Assembly: GCA_013397935.1 (NCBI GenBank)
Contig: VZRN01000634.1
Span: 1 to 64,000, forward strand
DNA: 64,000 nt
Reading direction: 5' to 3'
Origin: Dasyornis broadbenti
Lineage: Eukaryota > Chordata > Aves > Passeriformes > Dasyornithidae
This document shows, piece after piece, positions 1 through 13,614 of this stretch; the stretch's first letter is position 1, and every line of letters starts with the position of its first letter. The notes beneath the pieces are model-generated. The model had not been told where the DNA came from. It made no database searches and saw only the letters and a list, made by a program, of their open reading frames with translations. The position numbers and the translations under genes are program-made.

Positions 1-1250
1 CAGGGTTGGACCTCCCACATTTTCTCTGTCCCCAAATCCAGCTTATATGTAAATCCTGCGGGTGCTCTCTAAATAACTAATTCAGATATGGCTTTTCTTA
101 TCAGATCACACTGAAAAAGCTCTCTCTGGGCTCCAAACACCTTTTCTCTTTATTGAAACAAAGTGGAGTTTTTTCCTGAGGTTTGACAAATGCCATTCTA
201 TCCCTGCTCACATCCATTTGCAATATTTTTGAAAATATTATTTTACTACTCTGTCACTTTGACCACATCAGCTGTCCTCTGTGTCATCTTTGGCATCATT
301 TTGTCCTCCTTTTATGTTCCATCAAACAAAAAGCATCTTCCTTTTCTAAGCTTTTGCTTGCCTGTCCCAGCCTTGTCATCTCTCATTCTGCACCGGGAAA
401 CAGGCTGTCGCTTCTCTGCAGACAGCGACTTCCACCTTCAGCATCCACTCCCTACAAAAATACAAAAGCAGCTTCATCCTCTCTGCCACTGTGTCCTTCA
501 TTGTAGGAAACAACATACTTTGAACATCTCCAAAGTTACTCATTACAGTCCCTGAACTCTCTGCACAAAGATTTCTTTGCTGATACAGCTAGGGAATGAC
601 CAGCCTTGGAGAGCTATATACCAAGAACTAGCATGCCATCTACTGCCATTGCACTGCTTCTCCGTGTCCCCGTGCCTTTAGCAACCACTTTTGTCTCATC
701 TGTTCAGCGTGAGCGCAGCACAGAGCACGCTGCTTTCCTGCATAGCCCAGGGCTGGGCTCCAGGGTGCTGTGCAAATGCAAATAATAATAAACAAAACTG
801 CTGCCTTTTCCCCACACGTGGCTGTGCTGCTGCTCCTGGAACAGCCTCATCTGAGGCTCCAGCTCTGCTGTTTCTCAGAGCTTGGTCTGGACACCTGACA
901 GTGCCACGTGCTTTCCAGTGCTGTCCAGGCTCTTGTCACTCCTTGGTGAGTGCTAAGGGCTCAAAGGATTTTCAGATCATCCAGTATTGACAAGTAAAAG
1001 CTTTTATATTGGAGAAATATGAAACACCACAGGTCTTGGGCTTCTTTTAAGAAACACATAAGCCACAAGCTTTCATTTTGTGTCATGAGAGTTTTGCTTC
1101 TAAAGATCAGAAATCTGCCAAAAGGCACTTCTTTGCGCAAGCAATCATTTCCAGAGCAACAGACTTTCTTCTAAAGTTGAAGGTCTTTATGTCTTGCAGA
1201 ATCAATTCTGCAGAGGTCTCAATTTCCAATCCTTTTTAAGTGATAGATGC
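1..1250. other. Non-coding stretch
   Basis: No gene is recognised. Between about 183 and 555 the plus strand is rich in pyrimidines, which removes stop codons and leaves two overlapping frames open (107 and 121 codons). Two frames open at once on one strand points to base composition and not to coding. A short perfect inverted repeat (8-bp arms, 2-nt loop) sits near 1196-1213. Confidence 0.6.
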
Positions 1251-1254
1251 TCAG

Positions 1255-1292
1255 GTAGCTCATTATATGTGCTCAATACAAATAAGATGGAC
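1255..1292 (+). repeat. Possible tail of an old L2 or MIR element
   Basis: The segment has the core 'tgctcaata' followed by AAATA, preceded by a sequence resembling 'cacatagta'. That is the usual wording of the 3' end of L2 LINEs and MIR SINEs (…cacatagtaggtgctcaataaat…). Only about 30 bases align by eye and no flanking body is visible, so this is a weak call. Chance similarity is the main alternative. Confidence 0.25.
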
Positions 1293-4200
1293 TTTGATTT
1301 AAAACTTCATATATCCATAGTAATGCTGATCTTGGTTATCAGTTGACACTGAAAATAAAACATCAAGAATGAAAAAGCAGGTTTTGCATCTTGAAATGAA
1401 GACCAATACACATGCCTTGGGATTGGTAAAGGCACCATATTAAGACATACACCTTCCAGCGTACTGGCACCCCAATAGCAGAGGGAAAAAGAAAAGAGGA
1501 ATTTGGATAACCTAGAGAAAGCAGAGAGAAAGGGAAACGCCATTGGAAAAGTACAAGAAAGTTACTGATATTGAAAAGAAAAATCCTTGGAGTACTTCAA
1601 CTTTTCTTTCCTAAGAGAACACAAAATGAACCAGAATCTTGGTTCATAAATCTGTGTTAAAAACGCTTGACCTAATATACCGAGCTTTGATCTACTCACA
1701 TCAACTTTCATCTTCAACTAATCATTGTTCTCTGGACTGGGTGGCAGCAGGACAGGTATATCTTTCCAAAACCTATTGGACAGTAACTAATTTTAAAGAT
1801 TGGTTTGCAGTTTGTAATGACATGGTTCTTGTATATGCTCTGTATAAATCAGTACAGTCTCGCATGCTACACTGAACAAATCAATAAATCACTTACCAGT
1901 AACACTTGCAGACCCTTTATTATCAAGTGCCCTTTGAAACACTTCCTGCCCCTTTCACATAATATTTCCTATCTTCAGTTGTTACTAGAAAGGTATTTTA
2001 TCATTTATCTGTCTGTCATATTGGAGACATTTTATGCTTAACTGCTCAGTTGCTCAAAGATTCGGCAGATTTCCATGAATGTTTTTTCCTTGTCCTCCAC
2101 ACCCTTGAAAATTCTAGTAAAATCCGAACAAACAGTGACATATGGAAGTGTAACCCCACAACTAGATGAAGTCTACGACCTGCAACAAAATATTGTGGGA
2201 TTTGTCCATTAACTCAAAAGAAAAATCTAGTTTTCAATGGAATTTGCTTACAACGATCTACTTATGACCAAAGAACATGTAGAGAATTATTCATCTTACT
2301 CATCTGTTGAATAATTTTGAAAAACAATGCATTTATTTATGCTGAATTGGTGATAAAGTGGGTTTGATCAAATAAGTTATCAATTACTCTGTTTTAACTA
2401 GTAAATGGCCTACATTGGAATTTATACATTAGAATGACCTTTAATGCAAAAGGATTCACAGATTCTCATATAATTGCTTGCCTTCATAAACACAAATGAA
2501 GCCCTGCTCAAGAAAGAGGGTAAACATGTTTAGCTACCTGAATAGGATAGCAATGAGTTAGGTTACTTAAATAGCCCAGCCATACTAGAAAGTTTTCTTT
2601 TTAGAAAACATCTTTATACTGCAACAACCAACCCCTGATGTCTGCTGGAGAATGAGCAGAAGGAAATGGAGAAATGAGTTTTCTTCGGACACCCCCTTTT
2701 ATCAGTTTTTCCACATACTCAATTGCACATTGTGCCTCTGCTCAGCCCAAGCCTGGGTTCACAAGGGTCGAGGGTAGCTCAGCACAGCTGGGACACCTGA
2801 GCCAGAGCTGTCCGGGCCACTCGCCTGGGCCTGCCTGGCACAAGTGATGCCAGATATTGTTCCTGAAAACACGAGAAACAGAGATACCAAAACACAATAA
2901 GCAATATGATAAAACCATATTCTTCAGATCGGCACATAATTCCAGTCCGATACCTAAAATTCCAACCACCTATCTCAAAGGACAGTGTGTTCGAAGAGCA
3001 ACGTTAATGTATCTTTCCAGACTGCTCTTTCCGTGCAGCCGATAAAAAGCATCACATGGGCCTGTGCATTCCAAATTTCACACGTCATTACCAGAGGGAA
3101 GGGATTTCCATCACACTCAGCAGCAAGGACTGGATGATGGATTTTGTTACAAACTTTAAACTTTTAGCAGAGACTAGAGCAACAAATCTGAGCTGAGTCT
3201 TCTCCCAGGAGAAAGCATGTTGTGTTCATGTTGTGAGCACAAGAGACTGACTTTCCATAGACCTGCTTTGGTTCTTACACTAATTAGGAATTTGGCACAA
3301 TTTTAAATATTCATATATTTTGACCTAATGTTTCAGAAAAGGCAATAGACATCGTTTTTAAACAAAAAAAAATTAACAACTTTAAAATCTGTATTTTTTA
3401 AATGTAGTTTAACTAAAACAGTTAGAGGTTTCATCCTTTCTGGGTGGCACGACTTAAAACACTTGGATGAATGCTCAAGGCTTTGTGAGGAATTGTCTCT
3501 TCCTCAACACTTTTGTAAGCTGACACACCAAACTTCTCTTCTGCAAGATAATCAGTACCTTTTATAATAAGAAAGCTTCACAGAACCTATAGATACCGCC
3601 TTATGTAAGTATGTGTATTTCTAATGTGGCATTGGATGAACTAGAGTGTGCGGGAATGTGACAAAAGCATTCATGACAAAGAAGATGTAAGAATAATGTT
3701 AATTAGGCCTTGTTATTGCGTCTGAAGGGAGCTGTGTATGTGTAAAAGGTATAAAATGCATAAAGTTTTATAACATAGTGCCTGCTCAGAACCTCTAACA
3801 TTTATAATATATTTCCATTATTATTTGCTGGAAATTGCCTGTCTTTTACACTAAACATAAGTGCTTCCAGCTAGACAGCTAAAAAGTTTAATTGCACTTG
3901 TAGTTGGCAGTATCAAACAGAAGACGTCTAAAACTTTGAGCTTAAAGCAGAAAAGAAAGATGTGACTTTGCAAAGGTGATCACTAGTGAATGAACACTGA
4001 TCTATTTTCCACCCCATTAATGAATTGCTCTAATTTTGGAGTTTATTCCTCTGCATTATTTTTGGAAAGCAAGAGAAGTACCACCCTTTGTCCTCCTCAC
4101 TCACCAAAGAGCTGGAACTGTCAGCAGCAGTTTTTAATTTGATTCCGTTTGTCAACAGCAACAACCGTAACCTTCCAGAATCAATGCCCACATACAACAC

Positions 4201-6899
4201 CAAGAGTTTTACTGGATTTATTAGCAGGCAGGGGGACAGGGACCCGGCCATGTTTCCTTCAGCTCTTGGTACCGTGTGAGCAAAAGCCTAGAAACCAGCC
4301 CAGTCCTGCTTTGCTGGTGAGCCCTTTTCAAGCAGTGAACAGACAGAGAATGGAGCTGCTGGAGACACCAGCCCTCGCTTGGCTCATCTTCTCCACGTTA
4401 CATGCAGTCTGCACAGGGTAGGCAGGAGGACCAGCCAGCTCTGCGGGACAAACTCTCTGAGAACAAGGAGAGAAGTGACCCCATCTACATTGTTAAGGCA
4501 TAAAAGGTGTGTGGAAGAGCTGAGCACCCACTGTTCACTCCTGCTCCCCTAGTCAAGCTGGGAGCTGCTGGTGCTCAGGGCCCTTCTTCACCGCTCCATG
4601 TCAATCACCTGAAAGCGGGAGGAAGAGTGGAACGCTGCCAAAGGAAGATAAATAATTGATGTTTACATAGCGAACATATAGCAGCACTCACGTCAACAGC
4701 GAACAACCAAAGCAAGAGTTCAACAGCAAATATGCTTTTGTAATCTCCTCTTATCTCTTTTTCTCCCTCATGGGTGTGACCCAGTTTAGAATGACTCCAT
4801 GGACCGGAGTGAGTTATGAGATCTGCCTCAGAGCTGCCTGGGAAGTCTGATGCACAAGAGTGATGAAGTTTTGCGTAGTTTTATGTATTGTAAGGTAAGA
4901 AAAAGTCTTTCAGGAGGTGAAACTGAATAAATCTTGTCAAAATGCACCAAAGTCAGGTTTATGGGACAGTTATCCCTGCAAACTGGCTTGCTAGCCTTAC
5001 CTCCAGGCTCCCTCTGCTATGACACATCATTGCTGACCTCAATTCAGCAAACAGCTAAAGATCTCACGAGTACTGGAAATAATACAGAGACATGCTAGGA
5101 GTGTTATACTCCTAAAACAGTTTCCAGATCTCTGCAGACCAGAGAAAATGTCTGACTTTTGGACACAAAGGGAAACAATCATATCTTCCCTGTAATGCTT
5201 AATGTTTGGTCACTGCCAGAGACAGGACAGAGTAGATTCCCCCATATATGATCCAAACTACCTGTTCTGAAAACACTACTCCTCTTTAAAAATACAGTTC
5301 AGGGGTAATGTAAAACTTTTTTCCTTCCCCTACTGAGCAGGCTAGAAGCTAGTGAAATTTTTTTTTGGTTGCACGACCCAAGAGCTCCTGCTCCAAGCAG
5401 AAGTTCAGAATCTTTATCCTGCAGCAGCCCCACCATTCAGTAATGAAATACTGTATGAAACATGTGAAAGAAAAAAGATTCATCTTTCCAGGTTACCAAG
5501 AAATCATATGGGGTTTGTGGGTTTTTTTCGTTACTTGGCTGTTAGCTGCTTAAATGCTTATCATGTGACCCCAAGGCTGCCAGCATCCCTCTGTTGAAAT
5601 CTCCATGGAAATTGAAGTCACCTCATGTCACATCCTGGCTTTTCCCTTTCCTGTTGAATAAAGGTAAGTGTTCCATGGCTCTGTCTTCACTGACTGACAA
5701 TTAAAAGAGGGATCTGTAATTGACTTATATTGGATTACACTCTGCATAGACAAACAAAGCCTGGATAACAGGTGAAAAGAAGTAGTTTATTCAGCTGTCT
5801 ACAAGCTTCGAGAATAAAAGCCCTTCGCACATCATGCAGGAGAATAGTGGAACTATGCTGCGTGTCTGCAGCAATTCAGTGCTCGGGGTCTGGAAAACTT
5901 CTAAGATACATAGAAAGGATAAAATATGAATTACATAAATTTAGAGCCTAAGAGATGAGAGCAATTTATTGCCAAAAAATCCATTCTTGCTCAGAAGAGC
6001 TGTTAGGTGGAGCAGTGAGGGGAGCCCTTGATTTATACAACCCACGGCAGCTCAGTCCAAGCTGAGCACTAAGCAAGAAGCACAACCAATAGTGCCCATG
6101 GGTTCCCAGTTATTCCCTGTGCTCAGCTGCAATGACAGACTCTGCAGTGCAATTCCCACAGCTCCTGGCCCTAATCCCAACAACCCAAACCATGTGCTGG
6201 CACCCCTCACTCCCTGCTGAGTGGCACAGGCGTCCGTGGGACCTTGCTGTTATTCTGAGGGGCAATCCAGCATCCTGACATTCTTTAAAGGTAAATATAT
6301 ATAATTTTAATTCTCAAGAAACTGCCATTGGTATGCCTTAACCCACCATAGGCACTGTCTAGCAGGTGTCTTGTCATAAATACATATTAATTCGGCAGCA
6401 GCAATTGTATTTCTAGCAGTGTCTGCTTTGTTCTCCATGCAACATTCCAAACAGGAAGTATTGAACCTGGGTGATCAAACACTAATATCACAGCAAACTC
6501 CCTTAACCTATCCCTGTGTGTGCACATGCTCTTTGACACCAGATCTGAATGCCAGGTGTGTGGTGACAGCAAATGCAGTCCTGGAATAGCAATAAAAATA
6601 CGCAAGATCTTGCAGCGAGGCAGAAGGAGCATGTGCACGCTTGTACAACTGCCACCTTTGTGAATTTTATTCCTAGATGAGTAATGCAAACAATGCAATC
6701 GTGAAATATTCTTTTGGTAACTCTTTTAGCATTCACAGTGTGCTCGTGCAGTCTAAAAACAATTTAGACCAAGCAAAAACTAAGGCTGCTTTTCTGATTC
6801 TGATATCGAGTTCTTTTTCTCTCTGCTATCCCCTCTATGAATACACAGTGAGTCAATCTGGTATGTCTTGTTGGTTGAATAAGCTCTTTGATTTTTGAA
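1293..6899. other. Non-coding stretch
   Basis: No exon, RNA gene or interspersed repeat is supported. A local GC-richer pocket lies at about 2735-2850. A short A-run occurs near 3362-3372. A splice-donor-like sequence (AAG|gtaagtg) lies at 5663/5664 on the plus strand, but it has no matching acceptor with a convincing coding frame. Frames of up to 103 codons here have no recognisable motif. Confidence 0.55.
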
Positions 6900-7830
6900 T
6901 TATTTTGAGATTAACTGAATTTGAAATGTGTGCTGCATGCAATGTCTTGCTGACACAAAAAGATGAGCTTTGTTATTGACAGAGAAATGTTGCAAAGCCA
7001 CATTTTTCATTACTTGTCTCTGTTGCTGAACTTGTGTTCCCATCAGACTGCTGCCTGCCAAGACAGCAGGGGCCATGAGGTTGAAAAGTTCAATTTCCAA
7101 TATTCTCTCCTGACCTCCCTGAACTTCAGAGAGTAACAAAGCAGTCTTTTCCAGCATGATAAAAAACCCAAATCTCTTTTGTAAATAGTAAAAGGTAGTG
7201 GGCATTACATTAGGCTGCATGAAAGCTGTATAAAGCCAAGAGTGCCTCACACTCAACCTGAAAAACATTTTCACCAGTATGATAGCTACAGCATCACAAA
7301 AATTTGCCACAGTTCCTACAAGTTCCCCCTGTCGATGCTCTGAGGTGCTGCCCATCAGGAGCCCTGAAGAGCTGGCTGGCCACCTGAGAACTTCCAAGAC
7401 TGTAAAATGACATAAGCATGGGACAGAAGCACCTATTTGCAATGTTAAATTCCATGCAAATTGCCATCAGTGGTATAAGTGCCATTGAAGAAACTACATG
7501 CCAAGACTCAGAAGAAGTTGCCAAGCTGAATGAAGGAAAAGACAGAAGGGTCTCATCAGATATTCCCCCAAAACCCAGGCAGAGTCTCCAGGAGGCTTTG
7601 CCCTTGGGAAGAAAACAGGAAGGGGAGTGCCAGAGCAGCTGCTTCTCTGCAAGGCACCCTAAAATCACGTTGGCAACAACACTTCTAACAGCATTCCTCT
7701 TTCCTCTCTTGAAAGAACCCCCAATTTTTCTCCACTGTTCTTTCCATGTAGCCGCTAAAGGAGTCTGCTGACCACAGTCACTGCCAATGAACCTCAGGTC
7801 AGTGACTGCCACCTTTGACCTCGCCTCCAA
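6900..7830 (-). other. Two overlapping unassigned minus-strand open frames
   Basis: Two minus-strand frames of about 180 and 178 codons overlap (6900-7442 and 7294-7830), and a 117-codon plus-strand frame lies across them (7418-7771). I recognise no domain in any of them. The minus-strand proteins are rich in Cys, Trp, Phe and Ser and poor in acidic residues, unlike a typical globular protein. The plus-strand frame has a more normal balance of Glu, Lys and Asp but no known motif. No clear splice sites bracket a unit, and no poly(A) signal or source gene suggests a processed pseudogene. The frames are longer than expected by chance at this base composition, so an old decayed coding insertion is possible, but random openness is about as likely. 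Confidence 0.2.
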
Positions 7831-7839
7831 ACCAAGTCA

Positions 7840-10800
7840 GAAGAGATTTCAGCCTTTGTTTCAGCAGAATTCAGGTACAGAATCCAGAGGGCCCAAAAGA
7901 GACCTGACAGGCACCAGCAAGTGTATTTCCTATTCAGCCTGAGCTACACAAGCACCAGGATCTGCTGAAAGGGAGAGCATCACTCAGAGACTATGGGCTG
8001 CGATACCAGGGTGTGAAGTAAAGCTGCAGAGAGCTTGGGAGCGTTACATTTTGTGAGAAGTGTAAATTAGGGGAAATCTTCGGTTAGCCCACAGATGTAG
8101 GAATCAGAGGAAAAACAGCTTTTTATTCTCATCTGTTTATTATTGCCTTCCATTCCTTTTGTCTGGCCAAAAGTATTTTGTGCTTAGAAAATGCATTTGT
8201 ACTTTTCCTACCGCTTTTGCAGCACTTCACAGCGTCTCTCTTTCCCAGCCTTTGTTCTCTTCATGACCTCAGAAACTCCTCTCACATTTCTTCTCTCCTG
8301 CCTGCTCTGTTTCAATTTCTCATTTCTTTCTCCCTCCTTCATCCCCCACTTCCTTTTAGCTTGAATTCCTGGTACTCGGGTTGAAAGTATCCTAAGCCAT
8401 CAAGATTAATTTTCCTTTCTTATTTAGACCTGATCAGCAGGTATACCAGGTGCTTTTTAAAGGCAGGAAAAGAGCTCATGTCCCATAGAGGATTGCCCTG
8501 TCCATTTCCAGAAAATCTATGGTGGTACAGTAAAAGCAGCATTACTAATATCACATTTCACTGCCTTCTCTGATGGCTGGTTTAATTGAAATAAATTATG
8601 AATCCCACATGTGCCACACTAACAGAAAGCAATAAAACACAATATTTATGAATAAAGATAGCAATTATCTTATTAAATCAGACAGTAATGTTATTCTACC
8701 AGAGGACTCTTCATCTCACATTATAATCAATACTGATTATGAGTGTAAAGAAAAGGCTCCTGCCATTATTGTAACAAGGTCCCATAGATTTGAAAAAGTA
8801 ATGAAAAATTTTCTGTAGAAAATGAAAATTGGCAGAGTTATAACTGAGATTTTGAAACAATCTATTTGGCTTTTGAGGTAGAAAGTCTTGGACACCAAGC
8901 CAGATTTTGACATCATTGACACAAGTGTCAAGCTGCTGTAATTATATTGACATCAGTATTGCTATCCAAGATTGATACCAGCATGACTGGGAGCAAGATC
9001 TCAATCTTTTAAAAGCTCTTATTTTTAAAGGCTGAAAGAACTTAGTAAGACACTCAGATATTTCTGTAGTTCTGTTTCTGTAGCTGGTAATTTTCTAGGG
9101 GTATTACACACAAGCTTGATTAAAAGATAGCGATCCAAAATTTACTTCTGTTTCTGGAACAGCTATTTTACTCATTAAAGGCAAAAATTGTCCCCAAGAA
9201 ACATACACTTTGTACCTCAGTTTCACTTCTATATTCAGGGACGTGTTTGACCAAAATTTTAAAAAACAAGTGATTCTCAAAACTCAGCTTTGTGCCTATT
9301 TCCTTATGATTATCCTGGTTTTTTCAACAGGTGCATCCCTATTAAAGGTGTCTTATGCAGCTTACTTAAAGCCACAATAGTGTTATTAAGGTAACAGGTA
9401 AATATATTTATTAAAATTGAGTTGCTTATACAAATTACTTTCACCTAGGCACAGAATATTAAACGTGTATTTAACACTACTGCTCTTATTCAAATGAGAA
9501 AAAGTAATTCTAGGACAAAATAATCCTTTTTGAAGTTATTTTCTGGTTTTTTTTCTGTGGAGGAGGAAGGAAAATGCAGTCACCGATCAAAGTAAGCATT
9601 TCTCCACACGGTCCCAGTACATCCATGCACCTAATCAGTAAGGAAACATCTATTTCAATTTTTAAATACTCCATTAACCACAACCAAGCAAGCAGTTAAT
9701 AGAGAAACACTGAGTCTTGTGTCATGGAGTCAGGGAATGACACTGTCCACACTTCCCTGGGCAGATGTTCTCAACATTTCTCAACAAGGGACGTGGAACA
9801 GCAGTTTCCCAAAACAAACAGCACAACTCAGGGCTTGCTGCTGATGTGAAAACTGAGAAGGGCTAGGAGGGAGAGGAAAGAGAAGGGGGGGCTTTTTACC
9901 GAGAAATTCATTGAATCGCAAGAGGGATTTCATCATCCAACAGTTTCATTTTTGCTACAGGAAAATGCCAGAATTGTCATGGCTGCCATGAAGCACGAGA
10001 CAAAGTTTCATTTAATCATAATATAAGCTAAACACCAGCATTGCAAGGCAACCATTTAAAAACATTTCCCAGATCACAGGATATAAACTGGAAAACAAGC
10101 AGCTGCCACTACATGGGCAGTCATAGCAGGAAAAAGGCGTAAGGAAATGTGTCAAGGTAGTGACACTGCAGCCTCAGCCAGAAAGCGAGGATCCCGACTC
10201 TTGCAAAACTTCCACTCCACCACCTGGTGTGCAAAGACTTGCTCCACTCCCCTTGCTCTCTCCTTTTTCCAGTTTGCAGCCATCCTTATAAGCACAACTC
10301 TACATTTAACATTTTCCCTTGTTTTTATTCTCCTCTTTGAAACCAAGGGTAGTTTAGATAACGAGATTCATGAATGTTCCCTACTATAAATGCAGCACAA
10401 GTGTTTTGACCCCAGACAGGCACCTACCATGCAGCTGGACACAGATTTAATAACAGCAGAGCTCTGAAAAACTTCCCCAGCAACTTTGAAAACCACGAAA
10501 AAGTCCTCTGACCTCCTGCTCCATTACTTTCAAGTAACAAGCTCAGCCAAAGTTCTCTGACATCTTTTGGAGTTTGCAATTCTTTCAAATAACCTTTTGC
10601 TAAATTCTGTGTGAACCTACCCAGATTTACAGCTTTAGGATTAAATCACTCAAACCTCAACAGGCTCAGTGTAAAAATGAGGTGAAACCACAATGGTTTT
10701 GAGTTCTCCTTGCAATTTCAGGCTTGCTTTGAACTCAATGCACGAAGCAAAATGCACTTTAAGCCCAAGCAAGCAGGCCTTTGAAATCCTGCTCTCTTGG

Positions 10801-13040
10801 AGGCATGGTAGACAAGCCACCTCTGCATGTTACTGGGAGCTTTCTTCTGTGATAAAGAGTCAAAAGGTGGGAAAACACGCTCCTGCCCTTCTGACTAATA
10901 ATTTCCATGTCCCAGTTTCAAATATGTGTCCATCTCCTTTCGTTAGTTTTCTCAGCCAAGCTCAAAGTTTTACATTTCAGAAAACTTCACTTTCTGCAGC
11001 CTGATGTCAAAAATAACTTATTGTGAAGTCTTGAAAGCAGCACTCATTTCCCTCTACTCTTGATATCTGTTTCCTCCTCCTTTTTTAACAGCCTACAATA
11101 TATCATAAATCCAAGGAGCAGACTGGTCATGTCATTCATGTTCCCATTAAATACTCCAGCATTCAAAAATTCAATACACCTCTCAGCAGATGCCTACAAG
11201 CAGGGTTTAACCTATGGGTTCCAAACCTTCTTTCCTTTTGCAGACTCAGACAAAATAGAAATCTTTCTGCTGGTTCTTTTCCACTTCCACTAAAACTCTA
11301 AATTTAGCAGGTATTGATTTAACCTGTCATTGATGACTCACTGACCTTGACATTTTAGCCTAACCAAATCCTTTTCTCCCTCCCCCTCTCTCTCTCAAAA
11401 AAAAAAAAGTAACCCAGACCAAAATTAAGGGAAATAGTGAGATATTTTCTTTTGTCTTTCTAGCCTGCAATGAGATTTTTTTAACTATTATTTTTAGATT
11501 TTCATATCCTAAAACATTCTCCAGATTAGCCTACAGTTCAGAATGCACAGACCAAATGCAAAAACCAGTTATTAATATAAGTAGCTCGTGATTGCAAAGG
11601 AGATCATAAAACCGTCCAACTGCTCCAGCAAGCCAGTTAAGACACCTTTGTTCTTTATACACACAAAACCCAGCAGGTGCCAATCTTCAGTGATCCCTTT
11701 AGAGACTGTGCAGATGTACATGAAAGAATTAGGCATTTGAGAACTCATTTAAGAACAAGTCTGATAACAGGATCACCTTCTTGTACTGAATCTGGGTTCT
11801 TCAAACTAACTGAATCCCTTTCTTAAAATACTGGCACCTTTCTGTGACTTCTACATGAGTGTTCCATTTGTGAGTCCGTTTGGTTGTAGCTGTTTTACTT
11901 TTGCTTTAACTACTAACTATAAAAGCAACCTGGGAACTGAAATGAAGTGGTACTTCCACCCTATTTCACAAAAATCACTACCAACAAGTATTTAGTCAAT
12001 AATAAAGAATTAGTACTTTACTTATGGTCCCATTTGTACACAAAGCAGAACAGAATTCACCTCCCTCTCCCAAAGCTATATTGAGTTTGCAGTGGTAAGA
12101 TTACCCAAAGTAATTTATTATCAAAGTCTATAGATATGACTTGAAAAGAAATATATAAAACCTGATCTAATTCCCTTAAATCACTTACATGATTCCCACC
12201 GACAACAATCGCTCAAGATGGGGGTCCTAGAGCAAATATACTTTTAAAAATAAGTCACTTTTTAGACATAAAAGAACTGAACTGCTTAAAACAGACTCTA
12301 TGCAAAAATTAACTCTATTCAATCACTTTTTTTCTTTACAGATTGCTTTGAAAGAAATTAACTAGGATGATTCAAAATTCAGCATCATACTAGATCAAGA
12401 ACAAGATTCTGGTCATAAATAGAAGTGCACAGAACACGATCATGTGTCTTCTGAGAGCATTTCCTTTGTCCAACACAGCCATCCTCTCTCTAGATATCCT
12501 AATTGTTTCATTTTGGCAAAGATAAGCTTTCCAAATTAACTTTGACTGACCCTTGCCCCACCGCCAGCTTCATATTTCTCCTCATCATCACCTTCCAAAT
12601 GAGTAATGCTTGTTTATTTCAGCTTCTTTCAAGCAAACTCTTTCCATCAAACATGCGTCCCAAGACATGTGCTGTCTGGAGGGGATCAATTACAAATTTA
12701 CCCTGTTCACAATTTCTCACCACCAGTCTTTTCAATAGGGAGACTTTCTTGCAGCCATGCAAGGCTGTGTACTCTGGGGGCTTTCTGCAAACACAATTGC
12801 ATCTTCAAAACCCCCTTTTCTGTTCAAGGCACGTTTCTGTGTCCCCTCCCAGGTCAGAGATAAGCCTTGTCAGTCTGAAGGTGTGCAGCTACCAGTCTGA
12901 AGTTTGCTCAGCCATCAGTCAATTTCCATCCAAGCAATCATAATTATTTCCTGAAACAGGTACAGTGTTACGGCTGTATGATCACTAATGTTTCTGATGG
13001 GGAAGGCTTAGATCAGTGATGCAGCAAGAAGGCAAAGCCT
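7840..13040. other. Non-coding stretch
   Basis: No gene is recognised. A pyrimidine-rich tract at about 8200-8360 explains one open frame there. A compact CT-rich run at 11371-11396 passes directly into twelve A's (11397-11408). The 146-codon plus-strand frame at 12503-12943 lies in CT-rich sequence and has no motif I recognise. Confidence 0.55.
11371..11408. repeat. CT-rich tract joined to A12
   Basis: About 26 bases of near-pure C and T, ending in (TC)n, are followed at once by twelve A's. Such homopyrimidine tracts are common low-complexity sequence and may adopt triplex-like structure. No functional role is claimed. Confidence 0.75.
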
Positions 13041-13044
13041 AGGA

Positions 13045-13614
13045 GTGGAAAAGAGTCTGCAGTTCTTGCTGGTGAAGTACATGCTTCCATTAGCACAGTC
13101 TCCTGATTTTTCAGTGTCAGATAAGAACAGAGGTGTTTACAGCCAGAAGCAAGCACTTGATATCAATTTCCAGGACATTTTATTGACCATACTAGAGAAG
13201 CTGACACTGGTCACAAGACCTTATCAGAATCCAAGAGCGTTTTGCTTACTGAGATGGTTACTTAGCCCAGTACTAATGCTTCATCTGGGGACAAAAAAAA
13301 AAAGAAATCTTGATTCTGCACCTCCTGCATTGGAGCTCTGCTGTGTCAGGGGAGACAAGAGTCTGATAAAGTACCTGGTGAGCCTGCTAATATACCTGAT
13401 GCTGGGGCCGCCGTGTGGGGAATGCAGATTTCATGTACTTTTGACATTTGAAATTTGGGAACTTTCAGCTCTCAGTGAAACCTGTCCTAGACAAAATGTA
13501 AAGCTTAAAGGTGTTTTACCCCAGTCAGAGAAGCATAATGTGTACAAAGCTCACAAGGCATTAAAGGTGATAAGTAGCCCAACGTGTTTTTTACAGACTC
13601 AAGATTTTAAATGA
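13045..13614 (+). other. Unassigned 189-codon open frame
   Basis: One of the longest open frames in the window. The translation is Leu-rich, with a hydrophobic stretch near the middle (around residues 113-122, 'SLLIYLMLG'), and shows no domain I can name. It contains a homopolymer A-run (13299-13309) that codes Lys-Lys-Lys-Arg, a feature more typical of random DNA. I see no strong start context, no splice-site pair framing an exon, and no codon bias. It could be a long non-coding RNA segment or chance openness. No function is proposed. Confidence 0.15.

Noticed and set aside
183..555. Two overlapping plus-strand frames of 107 and 121 codons
   Set aside because: The strand is pyrimidine-rich, which suppresses stops in several frames. 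There is no motif or splice context.
4859..4925. C/D snoRNA-like arrangement (gtgatga … ctga)
   Set aside because: There is no terminal stem, no clear C'/D' boxes and no host-gene context.
5610..5664. Possible exon ending at AAG|gtaagtg
   Set aside because: The donor is good, but the upstream acceptor is unconvincing and the only open frame has no recognisable protein. Isolated donors of this quality are expected by chance.
9210..9245. 'cctcagtttcacttct' as a MIR fragment
   Set aside because: The match is limited to about ten bases, with no flanking alignment.
11790..11815. Resemblance to a hAT/Charlie terminal inverted repeat
   Set aside because: The match is short and imperfect, and no partner inverted repeat was found.
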